A stretch of 64,000 nt of DNA, taken from the NCBI RefSeq assembly GCF_000721705.1, contig NZ_JOJL01000042.1:62001-126000 (forward strand), read 5' to 3'. A program made the translations under genes and the position numbers. This stretch comes from Actinoplanes subtropicus. GTDB taxonomy: Bacteria; Actinomycetota; Actinomycetes; Mycobacteriales; Micromonosporaceae. Below, in pieces: positions 27,301 through 34,615 of this stretch (its first letter is position 1; the number at the start of each line of letters is the position of its first letter). The notes beneath the pieces are model-generated. The model ran no database searches. It saw only the letters and a program-made list of their open reading frames with translations, and had not been told where the DNA came from.

Positions 27301-27770
27301 CGGCGGGCTCCGACGCGAGCGCCTGGGCGGGACACTTCGGGCAGTCGGACGTCTCGGGCCTGTGGGCGGAGCGGAACGTGCTGCGGTACGTGGCCCAGCC
27401 GGTCGAGATCCGGCTCGCGGCCGGCGCGCCGGTGGCCGGCTTGGTGCGGGTGCTGGCCGCCGGCGTCCTGGCGGGATCGAAGATGCGCGTTTCGGTCGGC
27501 ACGGCCTTGCCGGCGACGCTGGCCGCCGCGATCCCGGCCGAGATCCGGGTGGAGGACGACAGGACCTGGGCGGCCGGGCTACGGTCCGGCCGGGTGCGGC
27601 TGATCGGCGGCTCGAGCGTGATCCCGGCCGACCCCGACGTGGCCGTGTGGTCGGGACCGGTCACCGAGGCCGGCCGGATCGAGTTGCTGCCGTTCCTGCA
27701 CGAACAGGCGATCAGCATCACCGCCCACCGCTTCGGCAACCCCGACCGCCTGGCCTCCTCGGTGCTCTGA
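24381..27770 (+). CDS. putA: Bifunctional proline dehydrogenase / P5C dehydrogenase
   Basis: This 1129-residue enzyme oxidises proline to glutamate in two steps. Residues about 60-430 form the FAD-dependent PRODH barrel (DVDYVSIKVSA, NLDMEEYKDLDLT, RLVKGANLPMERVEAD, GVAGHNLFDIAYAW). Residues about 480-960 form the P5C dehydrogenase (VTPPWNFPVAIPAGS; general-base Glu in LLAETSGKNA; nucleophilic Cys in HAGQKCSAASLV; QPFGGWKRSAVGPGTKAGG). A C-terminal about 160-residue extension follows. There is no N-terminal ribbon-helix-helix DNA-binding domain, so it should not self-regulate; the divergent LysR probably does that. The start could be the GTG six bases upstream; neither has a clear ribosome binding site. 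Confidence 0.96.
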   Translation: MTDLAMPADTDLAQEAVALVRRWLHEAAAVQVDGSAAQLAGLLRDPKGLSFAVGFVDGVVRPEDLKVSARTLAALAPDVPRFLPAPLRAAVRVGGRMAPMMPGVVVPIARRVLRHMVGHLVVDATDARLGKAIARIRRRDVRLNVNLLGEAVLGRGEADRRLRETERLLGRDDVDYVSIKVSAAVEPHNPWAFDEAVDDIVERLTPLFRQAARSPHQKFVNLDMEEYKDLDLTIAVFTRLLDMPELLGLEAGIVLQAYLPDALAAMIRLQEWAARRRARGGAGIKVRLVKGANLPMERVEADVHGWPLATWESKQATDTNYKRVLDYALHPSRIENVRLGVAGHNLFDIAYAWLLAGRREVRPGVEFEMLLGMAEGQAEVVRREVGGLLLYTPVVRPEQFDVAIAYLIRRLEEGASQDNFMSAVFELDSDEGLFARERERFLASLRDLDDAVPAARRVIDRFAAVPEPRPGHFENTPDTDPSVAANRAWVRDVLTRAPGSTLGIAAIESARIDDPARLDQIMHQAADAAEAWHKMSGSDRAAVLHRAGEAIEARRAELIEVMAAETGKTADQADPEVSEAADFAHYYAELAAGLDRVDGATPVPVRLTLVTPPWNFPVAIPAGSMLAALAAGSAVVVKPAGPAERCGALLADIIGRVLPDPRLLTLVQVDEQGLGRELISHPLVDRVILTGAYETAELFRSFRPDLPLLAETSGKNAIIVTPSADLDLAVKDVVGSAFGHAGQKCSAASLVVLAGSVARSDRFRNQLLDAASSLTVGYPADARTQVGPVIEPASGKLLSGLTTLAPGERWLLEPRKLDDEGRLWTPGIRDGVRRGSAYHRTEYFGPILGLMTAASLDEAIDLVNEVDYGLTSGLHSLDPAEVRRWIDRVQAGNLYVNRGITGAIVRRQPFGGWKRSAVGPGTKAGGPNYLAGLTGWEPARATVIATIDSDRVRSLLAAARPVLDESEMAGIERAAGSDASAWAGHFGQSDVSGLWAERNVLRYVAQPVEIRLAAGAPVAGLVRVLAAGVLAGSKMRVSVGTALPATLAAAIPAEIRVEDDRTWAAGLRSGRVRLIGGSSVIPADPDVAVWSGPVTEAGRIELLPFLHEQAISITAHRFGNPDRLASSVL

Positions 27771-27776
27771 GGCTCC

Positions 27777-27906
27777 GCGGCCAAAGCGCCCGCGCGGGCG
27801 AACGGTCGCGCGAACAAGCGCGCGCGGCCAAAGCGCCTGCGCGGGCGAACGGTCGCGCGAACAAGCGCGCGCGGCCAAAGCGCCTGCGCGGGCGAACGGT
27901 CGCGTG
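27777..27906. repeat. 47-bp tandem repeat between convergent genes
   Basis: Units begin GCGGCCAAAGCGCC at 27777, 27824 and 27871. The first two are almost identical over 47 bp and the third is complete to about 27904. A decayed tail repeats ACGGTCGCG twice more up to 27938. Each unit contains CGCG-rich self-complementary stretches. The array fills the gap between the putA stop and the convergent 2-hydroxyacid dehydrogenase stop, and may act as a terminator on both strands. Confidence 0.85.
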
Positions 27907-27940
27907 AGGGAAACGGTCGCGCGGGTGAAACGGTCGCGAA

Positions 27941-28882
27941 TTAAGCGACCACATTGCGCAGCGGGCGGCCCGCCAGGAACGCCTCCAGGTTCGAGCGGAT
28001 CAGCTCGGGGGCGCCCAGCGGACGCCCGCCCGCCGCGTGCGGGGAGATGATGATGTTCGGCTCGTCCCAGAGCGGTGACGACGGCGGCAGCGGCTCGGTC
28101 TCCGTGACGTCCAGGGCCGCGCCGCCGAGGCGGCCGGAGCGGACCGCGTCGAGCAGCGCCGGCTCGTCCAGAGTGGCGCCGCGGCCCACATTGACCACCC
28201 AGGCGTGCCGGGGGAGCAGCGCCGCCACCGAGGCGTTGAACGCGTGCCGGGTCGCCGGGAGCGCCGGCAGGATCATCACCAGCGCGTCGGCCGTGGGCAG
28301 CAGGGACGGGAACTCCGCCTCGGTCACCACCGGGTAGCCGTGCCGCGTGCCGCCCGCCCGGGCGACGCCGGTGACCCGGGCGCCGAAGGCGGTCAGCAGC
28401 GGGGCCGTGACCGCGGCGATGCTGCCGAACCCCCACACGACGACGTGCGCCTCCCGCAGCGTACGAAAATGGTCGGGGTCTTTGAGGGGTTGATTTCCGC
28501 CCAGCTCATCGGCCCAGCGACGGCCGATCTGGGCGCGGGTCATGAGATTCACCCGGCGGGCGGCCGCCAGCAGCAGGGCGAGGGTGTGCTCGGCGACCGT
28601 CCGGTCGTGCAGGCCGCGGCCCGACGTCACCGGCACCTCCGGCGCGAAACCGGCCGCGAGCACCGCATCCGGCCCCGCCGCGAGCGTCTGCACCCAGCGC
28701 AGCCGCTTCAGCCGGGCCGCGGCATCGCGCAGTTGGGCCGGCGGGTTGCCCCAGACGACCAGCACCTCGGCGTCGGTGTGCTCCTCCGGCAGCGGCGAAT
28801 CCACCGCGTACACGAGCGACGAGACGCCCGGCGGCAGCGTGAGCTCGGCGAGGTCGACGCTGTCCGGCAGCAGCACCTTCAT
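27941..28882 (-). CDS. D-isomer-specific 2-hydroxyacid dehydrogenase
   Basis: This 313-residue NAD(P)-linked dehydrogenase has the catalytic-domain half VTSGRGLHDRTVAEHTLALLL and the Rossmann segment VVVWGFGSIAAVTAPLL (GxGxxx variant), with the Arg in VVNVGRGATLDEPALL, Glu in DVTETEPLPPSSPLW and His in IISPHAAGG completing the catalytic set. It resembles the phosphoglycerate/glyoxylate reductase group. The start ATG overlaps the stop of the RraA-like gene (ATGA), so the two are one operon with the RraA-like gene first. Reduction of, or production from, the 2-oxoacid released by the partner is a reasonable inference; the natural substrate is unknown. Confidence 0.92.
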   Translation of the reverse strand: MKVLLPDSVDLAELTLPPGVSSLVYAVDSPLPEEHTDAEVLVVWGNPPAQLRDAAARLKRLRWVQTLAAGPDAVLAAGFAPEVPVTSGRGLHDRTVAEHTLALLLAAARRVNLMTRAQIGRRWADELGGNQPLKDPDHFRTLREAHVVVWGFGSIAAVTAPLLTAFGARVTGVARAGGTRHGYPVVTEAEFPSLLPTADALVMILPALPATRHAFNASVAALLPRHAWVVNVGRGATLDEPALLDAVRSGRLGGAALDVTETEPLPPSSPLWDEPNIIISPHAAGGRPLGAPELIRSNLEAFLAGRPLRNVVA

Positions 28883-29499
28883 GACTGCTCCGCCTGCCAG
28901 GCCGCGATCAGCCCGTCGACCTTGGCGCGATGTGCCTGCTCCCAGTCGTCGAGCGTCATCGCCGCGTCCGCCTGCTGCTTCGCCGCGGCCGCCGCGATCG
29001 CCTCCGGCAGCGACTCGGCCGGCACCACGACCACCCCGTCCTCGTCGGCCACCACCAGGTCGCCGGCCCGCACCGGGACGCCGCCGCAGCGGATCGGCAC
29101 GTTCACCGGCAGCGCCGTCGCCTTCCCGCCCGGGACCGGGATCACCCCCAGCCCCCACACCGGGAAGCCCAGGTCGCGCACCTCGCCGATGTCGCGGATC
29201 AGCCCGTCCAGCACGAACCCGGCCACGCCGCGGCGCCGCGCCACCGCGCACACGTTGCCGCCGGCGAGGGCGTAATCCAGGTCGCCGGACTCCACCACGA
29301 TCACCGAGCCCGGCTCGGCCTGGTAGATCGCCGCGTGCAGCATCAGGTTGTCGCCGGGCGGGCAGCGCACCGTGAACGCCGGGCCGGCGATCAGCGGGAC
29401 CGGCGACCAGAGCGGCCGGATCGCGGCGTCCATCACCTGATGGCGGTCGAGCACGTCGGCGAACGTGGTCGTCGGGAGGCCCTGCGGTAGATCAGCCAT
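28879..29499 (-). CDS. RraA-like protein / 4-hydroxy-4-methyl-2-oxoglutarate aldolase family
   Basis: This 206-residue protein has the RraA/HMG-aldolase alpha-beta fold. The family hallmarks GDLDYALAGGNVCAVARRRGV and FVLDGLIRD are visible; the Arg-Asp pair in LIRD is the metal/pyruvate-binding pair of the aldolases. RraA proper (an RNase E inhibitor) lacks the catalytic set, so I favour a class II pyruvate aldolase. It is coupled to a 2-hydroxyacid dehydrogenase, which could act on pyruvate or oxaloacetate. The long C-terminal helix (EQAHRAKVDGLIAAWQAEQ) is unusual for the minimal enzymes. Confidence 0.85.
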   Translation of the reverse strand: MADLPQGLPTTTFADVLDRHQVMDAAIRPLWSPVPLIAGPAFTVRCPPGDNLMLHAAIYQAEPGSVIVVESGDLDYALAGGNVCAVARRRGVAGFVLDGLIRDIGEVRDLGFPVWGLGVIPVPGGKATALPVNVPIRCGGVPVRAGDLVVADEDGVVVVPAESLPEAIAAAAAKQQADAAMTLDDWEQAHRAKVDGLIAAWQAEQS

Positions 29500-29540
29500 G
29501 CGGCCAACCTACCGGGCTGCGCGCGCGCCATCCGCGGCGG

Positions 29541-30887
29541 ATGATGCCTCTATGGGTCGGCACGGATCAGGCTGCGGTGATGGTTGAGCTCCCCGCGCCC
29601 GCGGGCCGCCGCTGGCTGGCCCGCCTGGCGTTCCTGACCGCCGCGGCCGCGGTCGTCCTGGTGCTGGCCGGGGCCGGGGTGCGGGCGAGCATCGGGCTGC
29701 TGCTGGTGGCCGCCGCCGGCATGCTGGTGATGCTGACGTCGGTCTGGTGGTTCCTCACCCACCGCGGGGTGCTGCGCTGGGTGGCCGCGGCGGTCGCGGT
29801 CGCCGCGCCGGTCACCGTGACCATCGTGTACGCGGTGGCCTCGCTGATCTGGGTGGTGGTCGGGTTCGCCCTGCTCTGGGCCGGGATGGTGGTCGCCGGC
29901 CGGGCCGCCCTGCGGCACTCGCACCACGACCGGCCCGCCGAGTTCGACGCTCCGCCGCCGGCCCGCCCCTTCCTGATCATGAACCCGAAGTCCGGCGGCG
30001 GGAAGGTCGCCCGGTTCGACCTGGAGCAGCGCGCCCGCAAGCTCGGCGCCGAGGTGTACCTGCTGGACGGCCCGGACGTGGACGTCGCCGAGGTGGCCCG
30101 GCAGGCCGTCCGGGACGGCGCCGACCTGCTCGGCGTGGCCGGCGGGGACGGCACCCAGGCGCTGGTCGCCGCGATCGCCGCCGAGCACGGGCTGCCGTTC
30201 CTGGTGATCTCCGCGGGCACCCGCAACCACTTCGCCCTCGACCTCGGCCTGGACCGGGAGGACCCGGCGACCTGCCTGGACGCGCTCGAGGACGGCGTGG
30301 AGCTGCGGGTCGACCTGGGCCGGGTCGGCGACCGGGTGTTCGTGAACAACGCGTCGTTCGGCGCCTACGCGACCATCGTGCAGAGCCCCGCGTACCGCGA
30401 CGACAAGGCCGGCGTCACCCTCGACCTGCTGCCCGACCTGCTGACCGGCCACCGCGGCCCGGTGCTGCGCGTGCAGGTGGGCGACGAGCTGGCGGTGATG
30501 GGCCCGCAGGCCGTGCTGGTCAGCAACAACCCGTACGGCCTGGACGACGTCGCCGGGCTGGGCCGCCGCTACCGGCTGGACGGCGGCGATCTCGGCGTGC
30601 TGGCCGTGCACGTGCGCGGCGCCGCCGACGCCGCCGGCCTGCTGTTCGGCGGGCGCCCCGGCACGATCACCCGGACCACCGCCCGGCACGTCTCGATCGA
30701 CTCCGACGCCGCGCTCCTGCCGGTCGGTGTGGACGGCGAGGCGCTGCTGCTGCCCACCCCGGTCCGCTGCTCGATCTCGCCCGGCGCGCTGCGCGTGCGC
30801 GTGCCCCGCCACCGCCCCGGCGTGCCCGTGCCGCTGCCCGAGCTCGATTGGTCCCGCCTGCGCCAGCTCGCGTTGTCCCGGCGATGA
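29541..30887 (+). CDS. Diacylglycerol kinase-domain membrane protein (lipid kinase-like)
   Basis: This 448-residue protein has about four N-terminal membrane helices (residues about 25-125) followed by a DAGK catalytic domain. The domain starts FLIMNPKSGGGKVARFDLEQRA and contains the ATP-binding GVAGGDGTQALVAAIA; SAGTRNHFALDLGL and FVNNASFGAYATIV are family-typical. Fusion of DAGK to a membrane domain suggests action on a membrane lipid such as diacylglycerol, or an undecaprenol-type lipid. ATG 29580 is an alternative start. It overlaps the metallophosphoesterase by ATGA, so kinase and phosphoesterase may act on the same lipid pool. Confidence 0.9.
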   Translation: MMPLWVGTDQAAVMVELPAPAGRRWLARLAFLTAAAAVVLVLAGAGVRASIGLLLVAAAGMLVMLTSVWWFLTHRGVLRWVAAAVAVAAPVTVTIVYAVASLIWVVVGFALLWAGMVVAGRAALRHSHHDRPAEFDAPPPARPFLIMNPKSGGGKVARFDLEQRARKLGAEVYLLDGPDVDVAEVARQAVRDGADLLGVAGGDGTQALVAAIAAEHGLPFLVISAGTRNHFALDLGLDREDPATCLDALEDGVELRVDLGRVGDRVFVNNASFGAYATIVQSPAYRDDKAGVTLDLLPDLLTGHRGPVLRVQVGDELAVMGPQAVLVSNNPYGLDDVAGLGRRYRLDGGDLGVLAVHVRGAADAAGLLFGGRPGTITRTTARHVSIDSDAALLPVGVDGEALLLPTPVRCSISPGALRVRVPRHRPGVPVPLPELDWSRLRQLALSRR

Positions 30888-31645
30888 CCGAGCCGGTGGT
30901 GATCGCCCACCTTTCCGACCTGCACCTGGGCGCGCACGTCCCGGCGTCGATCGACGCGCTGGCGGACGAGGTGGCCGCGGTCCGCCCCGACCTGGTGGTG
31001 GTGACCGGCGACCACACCATGCGCGCGCGTCCCCGCGAGTTCCTGCAGGCGCTGAACGTGCTCGACAAGCTGCCCGCGCCGCGCCTGCTGGTGCCGGGCA
31101 ACCACGATCTCCCGCTGGTCAGCCCGCTGCGGGTGGTCGCGCCGTACGCCCGCTACCGGCGCTGGCTCGGCCCGGACGACTCGACCGTCCGGGTGCCCGG
31201 GGTGACCGCCCTCGGCATCGACAGCATGCCCCGGTGGCGCTGGAAGAGCGGCCGGGTGACCCGGCGGCAGGCGGTGACTGTCCGGGAGGTGCTGGGTTCC
31301 GCTTCCCCCGCGGACGTACGGTTGGTGGCGATGCACCACCCGCCGTTCGCCGGTGGCCTGGAGCGGCTCGCCGGGCGCGCCCGCTTCGCCCGCGCGCTGC
31401 GACTGGCCGGCGTGGACCTGGTGCTCGCCGGGCACACCCACGTGCCGGCGGTCCACGCGTACGGCCGGATGCTGGTGGTCATTGCCGGCACCGCGACCAG
31501 CTATCGGATACGCGACGTTCCCCGCTCGTGGACGATGCTGCGGATCGGGCCGGACGTGATCGAAACGCACGAGCGCTGCGAATCCGCGCCGGGCACCTGG
31601 TACACGGGCCGGGTGCGCCGGCATCCGCGCCACGCCCGGCCGTGA
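30884..31645 (+). CDS. Calcineurin-like metallophosphoesterase
   Basis: This 253-residue enzyme has the complete two-metal motif set: AHLSDLHLGAH, VVTGDHTM, VPGNHDLP, MHHPPF and LAGHTHVPAVH. It is coupled to the lipid-kinase-like gene by an ATGA overlap. Substrates of such actinobacterial enzymes include lipid pyrophosphates, nucleotides and phosphodiesters; the pairing suggests a phospholipid or lipid-phosphate intermediate, but this is inference. No signal peptide is evident, so it is likely cytosolic or membrane-peripheral. An 81-bp gap with its own GAGGAGG site separates it from the LuxR-type gene. Confidence 0.92.
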   Translation: MTEPVVIAHLSDLHLGAHVPASIDALADEVAAVRPDLVVVTGDHTMRARPREFLQALNVLDKLPAPRLLVPGNHDLPLVSPLRVVAPYARYRRWLGPDDSTVRVPGVTALGIDSMPRWRWKSGRVTRRQAVTVREVLGSASPADVRLVAMHHPPFAGGLERLAGRARFARALRLAGVDLVLAGHTHVPAVHAYGRMLVVIAGTATSYRIRDVPRSWTMLRIGPDVIETHERCESAPGTWYTGRVRRHPRHARP

Positions 31646-31726
31646 GCATGTTCCGGCAATCGCCTACTTCTGGCAGATCTGCGGTAGGGGGCGGCCCCAC
31701 CATCGGACTCAACCCGAGGAGGAACG

Positions 31727-32092
31727 ATGGAGTTGCCCGAGCAGATCCCCGAGGACCGGCCCGCCGTGCTGGTGCTCTCCCTTCCGCCGGCGGAGGCCCG
31801 GCGCGTGGTCGACGCCCTGCTGGGCCGGTCCGCCCCGCGCCGGCCGCCGAGCCGCCCCCGGAGCTGCCGGGTCGACTGGGGGCAGCTCACCGATCTCGAA
31901 CGGGAGATCGCCGACCTGGTCCGGCAGGCGATGACGAACCGGCAGATCGCCACCCGGGTCGGCAAGTCGCCGCACACCGTGAACTACCACCTTCGGCAGA
32001 TCTTCAAGAAGCTCGGCCTCGCCTCGCGGGTCGAACTGGCCGCCCTGGCCCGCGACGAGTCTCCCCTTCAGACCGGAGCTGGACGGCCGTAG
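31727..32092 (+). CDS. Small LuxR-type HTH regulator
   Basis: This 121-residue protein has a poorly conserved N-terminal half (EDRPAVLVLSLPPAEARRVV) and a GerE/LuxR HTH at about residues 50-112: LTDLEREIADLVRQAMTNRQIATRVGKSPHTVNYHLRQIFKKLGL. It has no receiver or ATPase domain, so it resembles the single-domain LuxR regulators within actinomycete metabolite clusters. The ATG follows GAGGAGG. Its last 25 bases overlap the convergent end of the flavin monooxygenase gene, tying it physically to the aminohydroxybenzoate cluster; regulation of that operon is a guess. Confidence 0.85.
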   Translation: MELPEQIPEDRPAVLVLSLPPAEARRVVDALLGRSAPRRPPSRPRSCRVDWGQLTDLEREIADLVRQAMTNRQIATRVGKSPHTVNYHLRQIFKKLGLASRVELAALARDESPLQTGAGRP

Positions 32093-33201
32093 AGCCAGTC
32101 GAGGGCGGCCGGCGCGGCCACCGCCATCGCCCGGTCCCGGCGTTGCTGCTCGGGACCGTCCGGCAGGTGGTAGGCGTGCAGGCCGGCGTGCGACGCCTCG
32201 GTCACGCGGCGCACCCGGGGCAGCCGGGTCGCGGCGTAGCGCGCCGGGGCGTCCGGGCGGTCCAGGCAGTCGGCGACCGCCACCGCGTCCTCGATCGCCT
32301 GAGCCGCGCCCTGCGCCAGGAACGGCAGCATGGGGTGGGCGGCGTCGCCGATGAGCACCACCCGGCCGCGCCACGGGTCCGGGGTCGGCGGCCGGTCGTA
32401 CAGCGGGTACCGGCCCAGCCGGCGGGCCGCGCCGATCAGGCCGCGGACCGCCGGATGCCATCCCCGGTACTGGCAGAGCAGGTCGGCGGCGCCGACGGTT
32501 TCGGCCGGCCCGGTGGGGTGCGGCGCCGGCGTCGTCACCACCAGGTTGAGCTGCCGGCCACGATCGATCGGATAGGCGACGCAGTGCCGCCGCGGGCCCA
32601 GCCACGCCACCACCCGGTCCGGCCCGGCCGGCCCGCCCGCCGCCTCGATCGGCAGCACCGCGCGGCAGGCCACGTGGCCGCTGTACCGCGGCGGCTCCGG
32701 GCGGAACGCGCCGGCCACCGCCGAGCGCAGGCCGTCCGCGCCGATCACCAGGCCGGCGGCGGTCGCGGTGTGGTCGTCGAAGCCCACCAGCACGCGCGAG
32801 CCCTCGTCCCACACCCCGACGCAGCGGCGCCCGAACCGGACGGCGTCCGGCCCCTGCGTCCGGCGGACGGCCTCGAGCAGGGCCCGGACCAGGTCGGCGC
32901 GCCGCATCGTGAAGTACGGGACCTCGTGCCGGGTCAGGTCGACCCGGCTCAGCACGGTGTCGTCGCGCCACCGGCGGATCTCCCGGCCGGCCGGGCGGAT
33001 CGCGGTGGCGAAGGCATCCTCGAGGCCCAGCCGGTACAGCTCGGCGGCGGCGTTCGGGGAGACCTGGATGCCGGCGCCGTCCTCGGGGAGGCAGGGATGC
33101 CGCTCGAAGACCACGCAGCGCGCGCCACGGCGGGCGAGCGCGACGGCCGCGGTCAGCCCGCCGATCCCCGCGCCGACGACGGCGACGTCCGGGTGCGTCA
33201 T
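32068..33201 (-). CDS. FAD-dependent aromatic hydroxylase (salicylate-hydroxylase type)
   Basis: This 377-residue group A flavoprotein monooxygenase has GAGIGG at residues 10-15, the DG motif GLVIGADGLRSAV and the GD motif VVLIGDAAHPMLPFLAQGAAQ, all intact. The last is the signature of salicylate 1-hydroxylase, 3-hydroxybenzoate 6-hydroxylase and 6-hydroxynicotinate monooxygenase. It is the last gene of the minus-strand operon with the aminohydroxybenzoate genes, and its ATG overlaps the stop of the 30-residue ORF. Hydroxylation, possibly decarboxylative, of 3-amino-4-hydroxybenzoate or of a product built from it is the most economical role; this is inference. Confidence 0.9.
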   Translation of the reverse strand: MTHPDVAVVGAGIGGLTAAVALARRGARCVVFERHPCLPEDGAGIQVSPNAAAELYRLGLEDAFATAIRPAGREIRRWRDDTVLSRVDLTRHEVPYFTMRRADLVRALLEAVRRTQGPDAVRFGRRCVGVWDEGSRVLVGFDDHTATAAGLVIGADGLRSAVAGAFRPEPPRYSGHVACRAVLPIEAAGGPAGPDRVVAWLGPRRHCVAYPIDRGRQLNLVVTTPAPHPTGPAETVGAADLLCQYRGWHPAVRGLIGAARRLGRYPLYDRPPTPDPWRGRVVLIGDAAHPMLPFLAQGAAQAIEDAVAVADCLDRPDAPARYAATRLPRVRRVTEASHAGLHAYHLPDGPEQQRRDRAMAVAAPAALDWLYGRPAPV

Positions 33202-33290
33202 GGCTGTGCCGCCTTGGCCATGCAAATCTGGCCCTCGCCTTCGGCCTGGGCGGGCAAGTTGCGGAGGTGCCGCTCGGTGCAGGCGGTCAT
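33198..33290 (-). CDS. 30-residue translationally coupled peptide ORF
   Basis: An ATG at 33290 opens 30 codons ending in a TGA at 33198-33200 that overlaps the next start as ATGA. The ribosome binding site GAGGGG overlaps the stop of the AMP-ligase gene and sits about 7 nt before the ATG. The peptide is hydrophilic, starts MTACTERHLRNLPAQAE and contains Cys4 and Cys23 plus a Lys/Ala/Gln/Pro tail. I recognise no family. It could be a ribosomal peptide substrate or carrier for the ligase, a leader peptide tuning translation of the flavoenzyme, or chance. The tight packing is the main support. Confidence 0.5.
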   Translation of the reverse strand: MTACTERHLRNLPAQAEGEGQICMAKAAQP

Positions 33291-33301
33291 GGCGGGTCCC
33301 C

Positions 33302-34615
33302 TCAGTAGTACCGCAGCGCCCGGTCCCAGTCCTCGTCCCCGGTGAACAGTCCGCGGGGCTTGAGGACGTCGGGCATCGCGGTGAGCAACTGGTCGGGCAC
33401 CAGCGTGCCCGGCGGCAGCGCCTCGACCCGGGCCTGCACGTCGTAGGTCTCCTCCACGGCGGCCGCGAGCAGGCGGACCGCCGACTCCTGGTGCGGCGCG
33501 GCCACCTCGATCTGGATCCGGACGCCGTACGAGCAGGTCCGGGCCCGCCAGAACAGCACGCCGAACTCGGCCGGCAACCGGAACACGACCTCCTCCAGAC
33601 CGGCCTGGGTAAGCCCTTCCCCGGTGCCGAAGCGGCCGAGCACCCGGACCGTCGGCAGCGCCCAGCCGCACGGGCAGTCCACCTTGGACACCTCGACGAG
33701 GTCGCCGATGTGGTAGCGCAGCAACGGCATCGCGGTCCGGAACAGCGGCGTGACCACCAGCTCGCCGGCGCCCTCGTCGCCGGTCCGGCCGGTCGCCGGG
33801 TCGTACACCTCGAAGATCGCGCGGTCGGCCCACAGGTGCAGGCGGCCGTGCGGGCACTCGCCGGCCAGCCCGCCGGTCTCGCTCGCGCCGTACTCCTCGA
33901 CCACCGGCACGCCCCAGATCCGCGCGATCCGCTCCCGGCGGGCCGGGCTCAGCGGCTCGCCGGCCACCAGCAGCGCCCGCAGCGCGGGGAAGTCGCGGTC
34001 GGGACGCAGCCCGGCCAGGCGCGCGGCGGCGGCCCACAGCAGTGCGTCGGTCGGCAGCGACCAGGTGAGCGTGACATCGAGGTCGTGCAGGAGCCGGACC
34101 ACTTTCGCGTACGGGGTGGCCAGCGACCGGTTGTCGGCCGGCACCACGGTCGCGCCCCGGGAGAGGGCCGCCGCGTGCGCCACGTGTCCGGTGAGCATCA
34201 GGGCGTACGGCGTGCGGACCAGGAACGTGTCGGCGGGACCGATACCCACCCGCACGCGGCAGTACCGGTCGATCAGGTCGGTCCAGTCGTCGCGGGTGTA
34301 GTAGCAGGCGGTCGGCGCCCCGCTGCTGCCGCTCGACTCGTGGTAGGTGGCCAGCTCGGACCGGTCCACGGCGAGCATCCCGAACGGGTACGCGTCGCGC
34401 AGGTCCGCCTTGCTGGTGAGCGGGTACCCCGACAGCTCCGCCCGGGTGGCCGGGACGCCGCCGCCGCGCGCCCGGTAGAACGGCGAGGTCGCCGCGGCCG
34501 CCAGCGCGCCCGGCAGCGCGTCGTCCTGCACCTTGGCCAGCCCGGCGAAGTCGGACCAGTCGCCGATCCGCGGCAGCCTTCTCACCGAGCCGGTCCAATA
34601 AGTGGTGGTGTCCAT
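33302..34615 (-). CDS. PaaK-like AMP-forming aryl-acid ligase
   Basis: This 437-residue adenylate-forming enzyme is related to phenylacetate-CoA ligases. The P-loop equivalent SSGSSGAPT lies at about 94-102, with Ala where the usual Lys stands. EEYGASETGG, LLRYHIGDLVEV, and the Cys-rich CPHGRLH and DCPCGW segments (a zinc-binding pattern in this family) follow. The ATG at 34615 has GAGGAG upstream and the gene overlaps the amidohydrolase 3' end by 34 bp. No carrier protein gene is nearby. Activation of 3-amino-4-hydroxybenzoate or its amide partner is inferred from the aldolase and DHQ-synthase-II genes in the same operon. Confidence 0.88.
   Translation of the reverse strand: MDTTTYWTGSVRRLPRIGDWSDFAGLAKVQDDALPGALAAAATSPFYRARGGGVPATRAELSGYPLTSKADLRDAYPFGMLAVDRSELATYHESSGSSGAPTACYYTRDDWTDLIDRYCRVRVGIGPADTFLVRTPYALMLTGHVAHAAALSRGATVVPADNRSLATPYAKVVRLLHDLDVTLTWSLPTDALLWAAAARLAGLRPDRDFPALRALLVAGEPLSPARRERIARIWGVPVVEEYGASETGGLAGECPHGRLHLWADRAIFEVYDPATGRTGDEGAGELVVTPLFRTAMPLLRYHIGDLVEVSKVDCPCGWALPTVRVLGRFGTGEGLTQAGLEEVVFRLPAEFGVLFWRARTCSYGVRIQIEVAAPHQESAVRLLAAAVEETYDVQARVEALPPGTLVPDQLLTAMPDVLKPRGLFTGDEDWDRALRYY

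Noticed and set aside
24282..27335. Minus-strand open frame extending the LysR gene to 27335
   Set aside because: The upstream part is antisense to putA and shows no family; the LysR start at 24281 is well supported.
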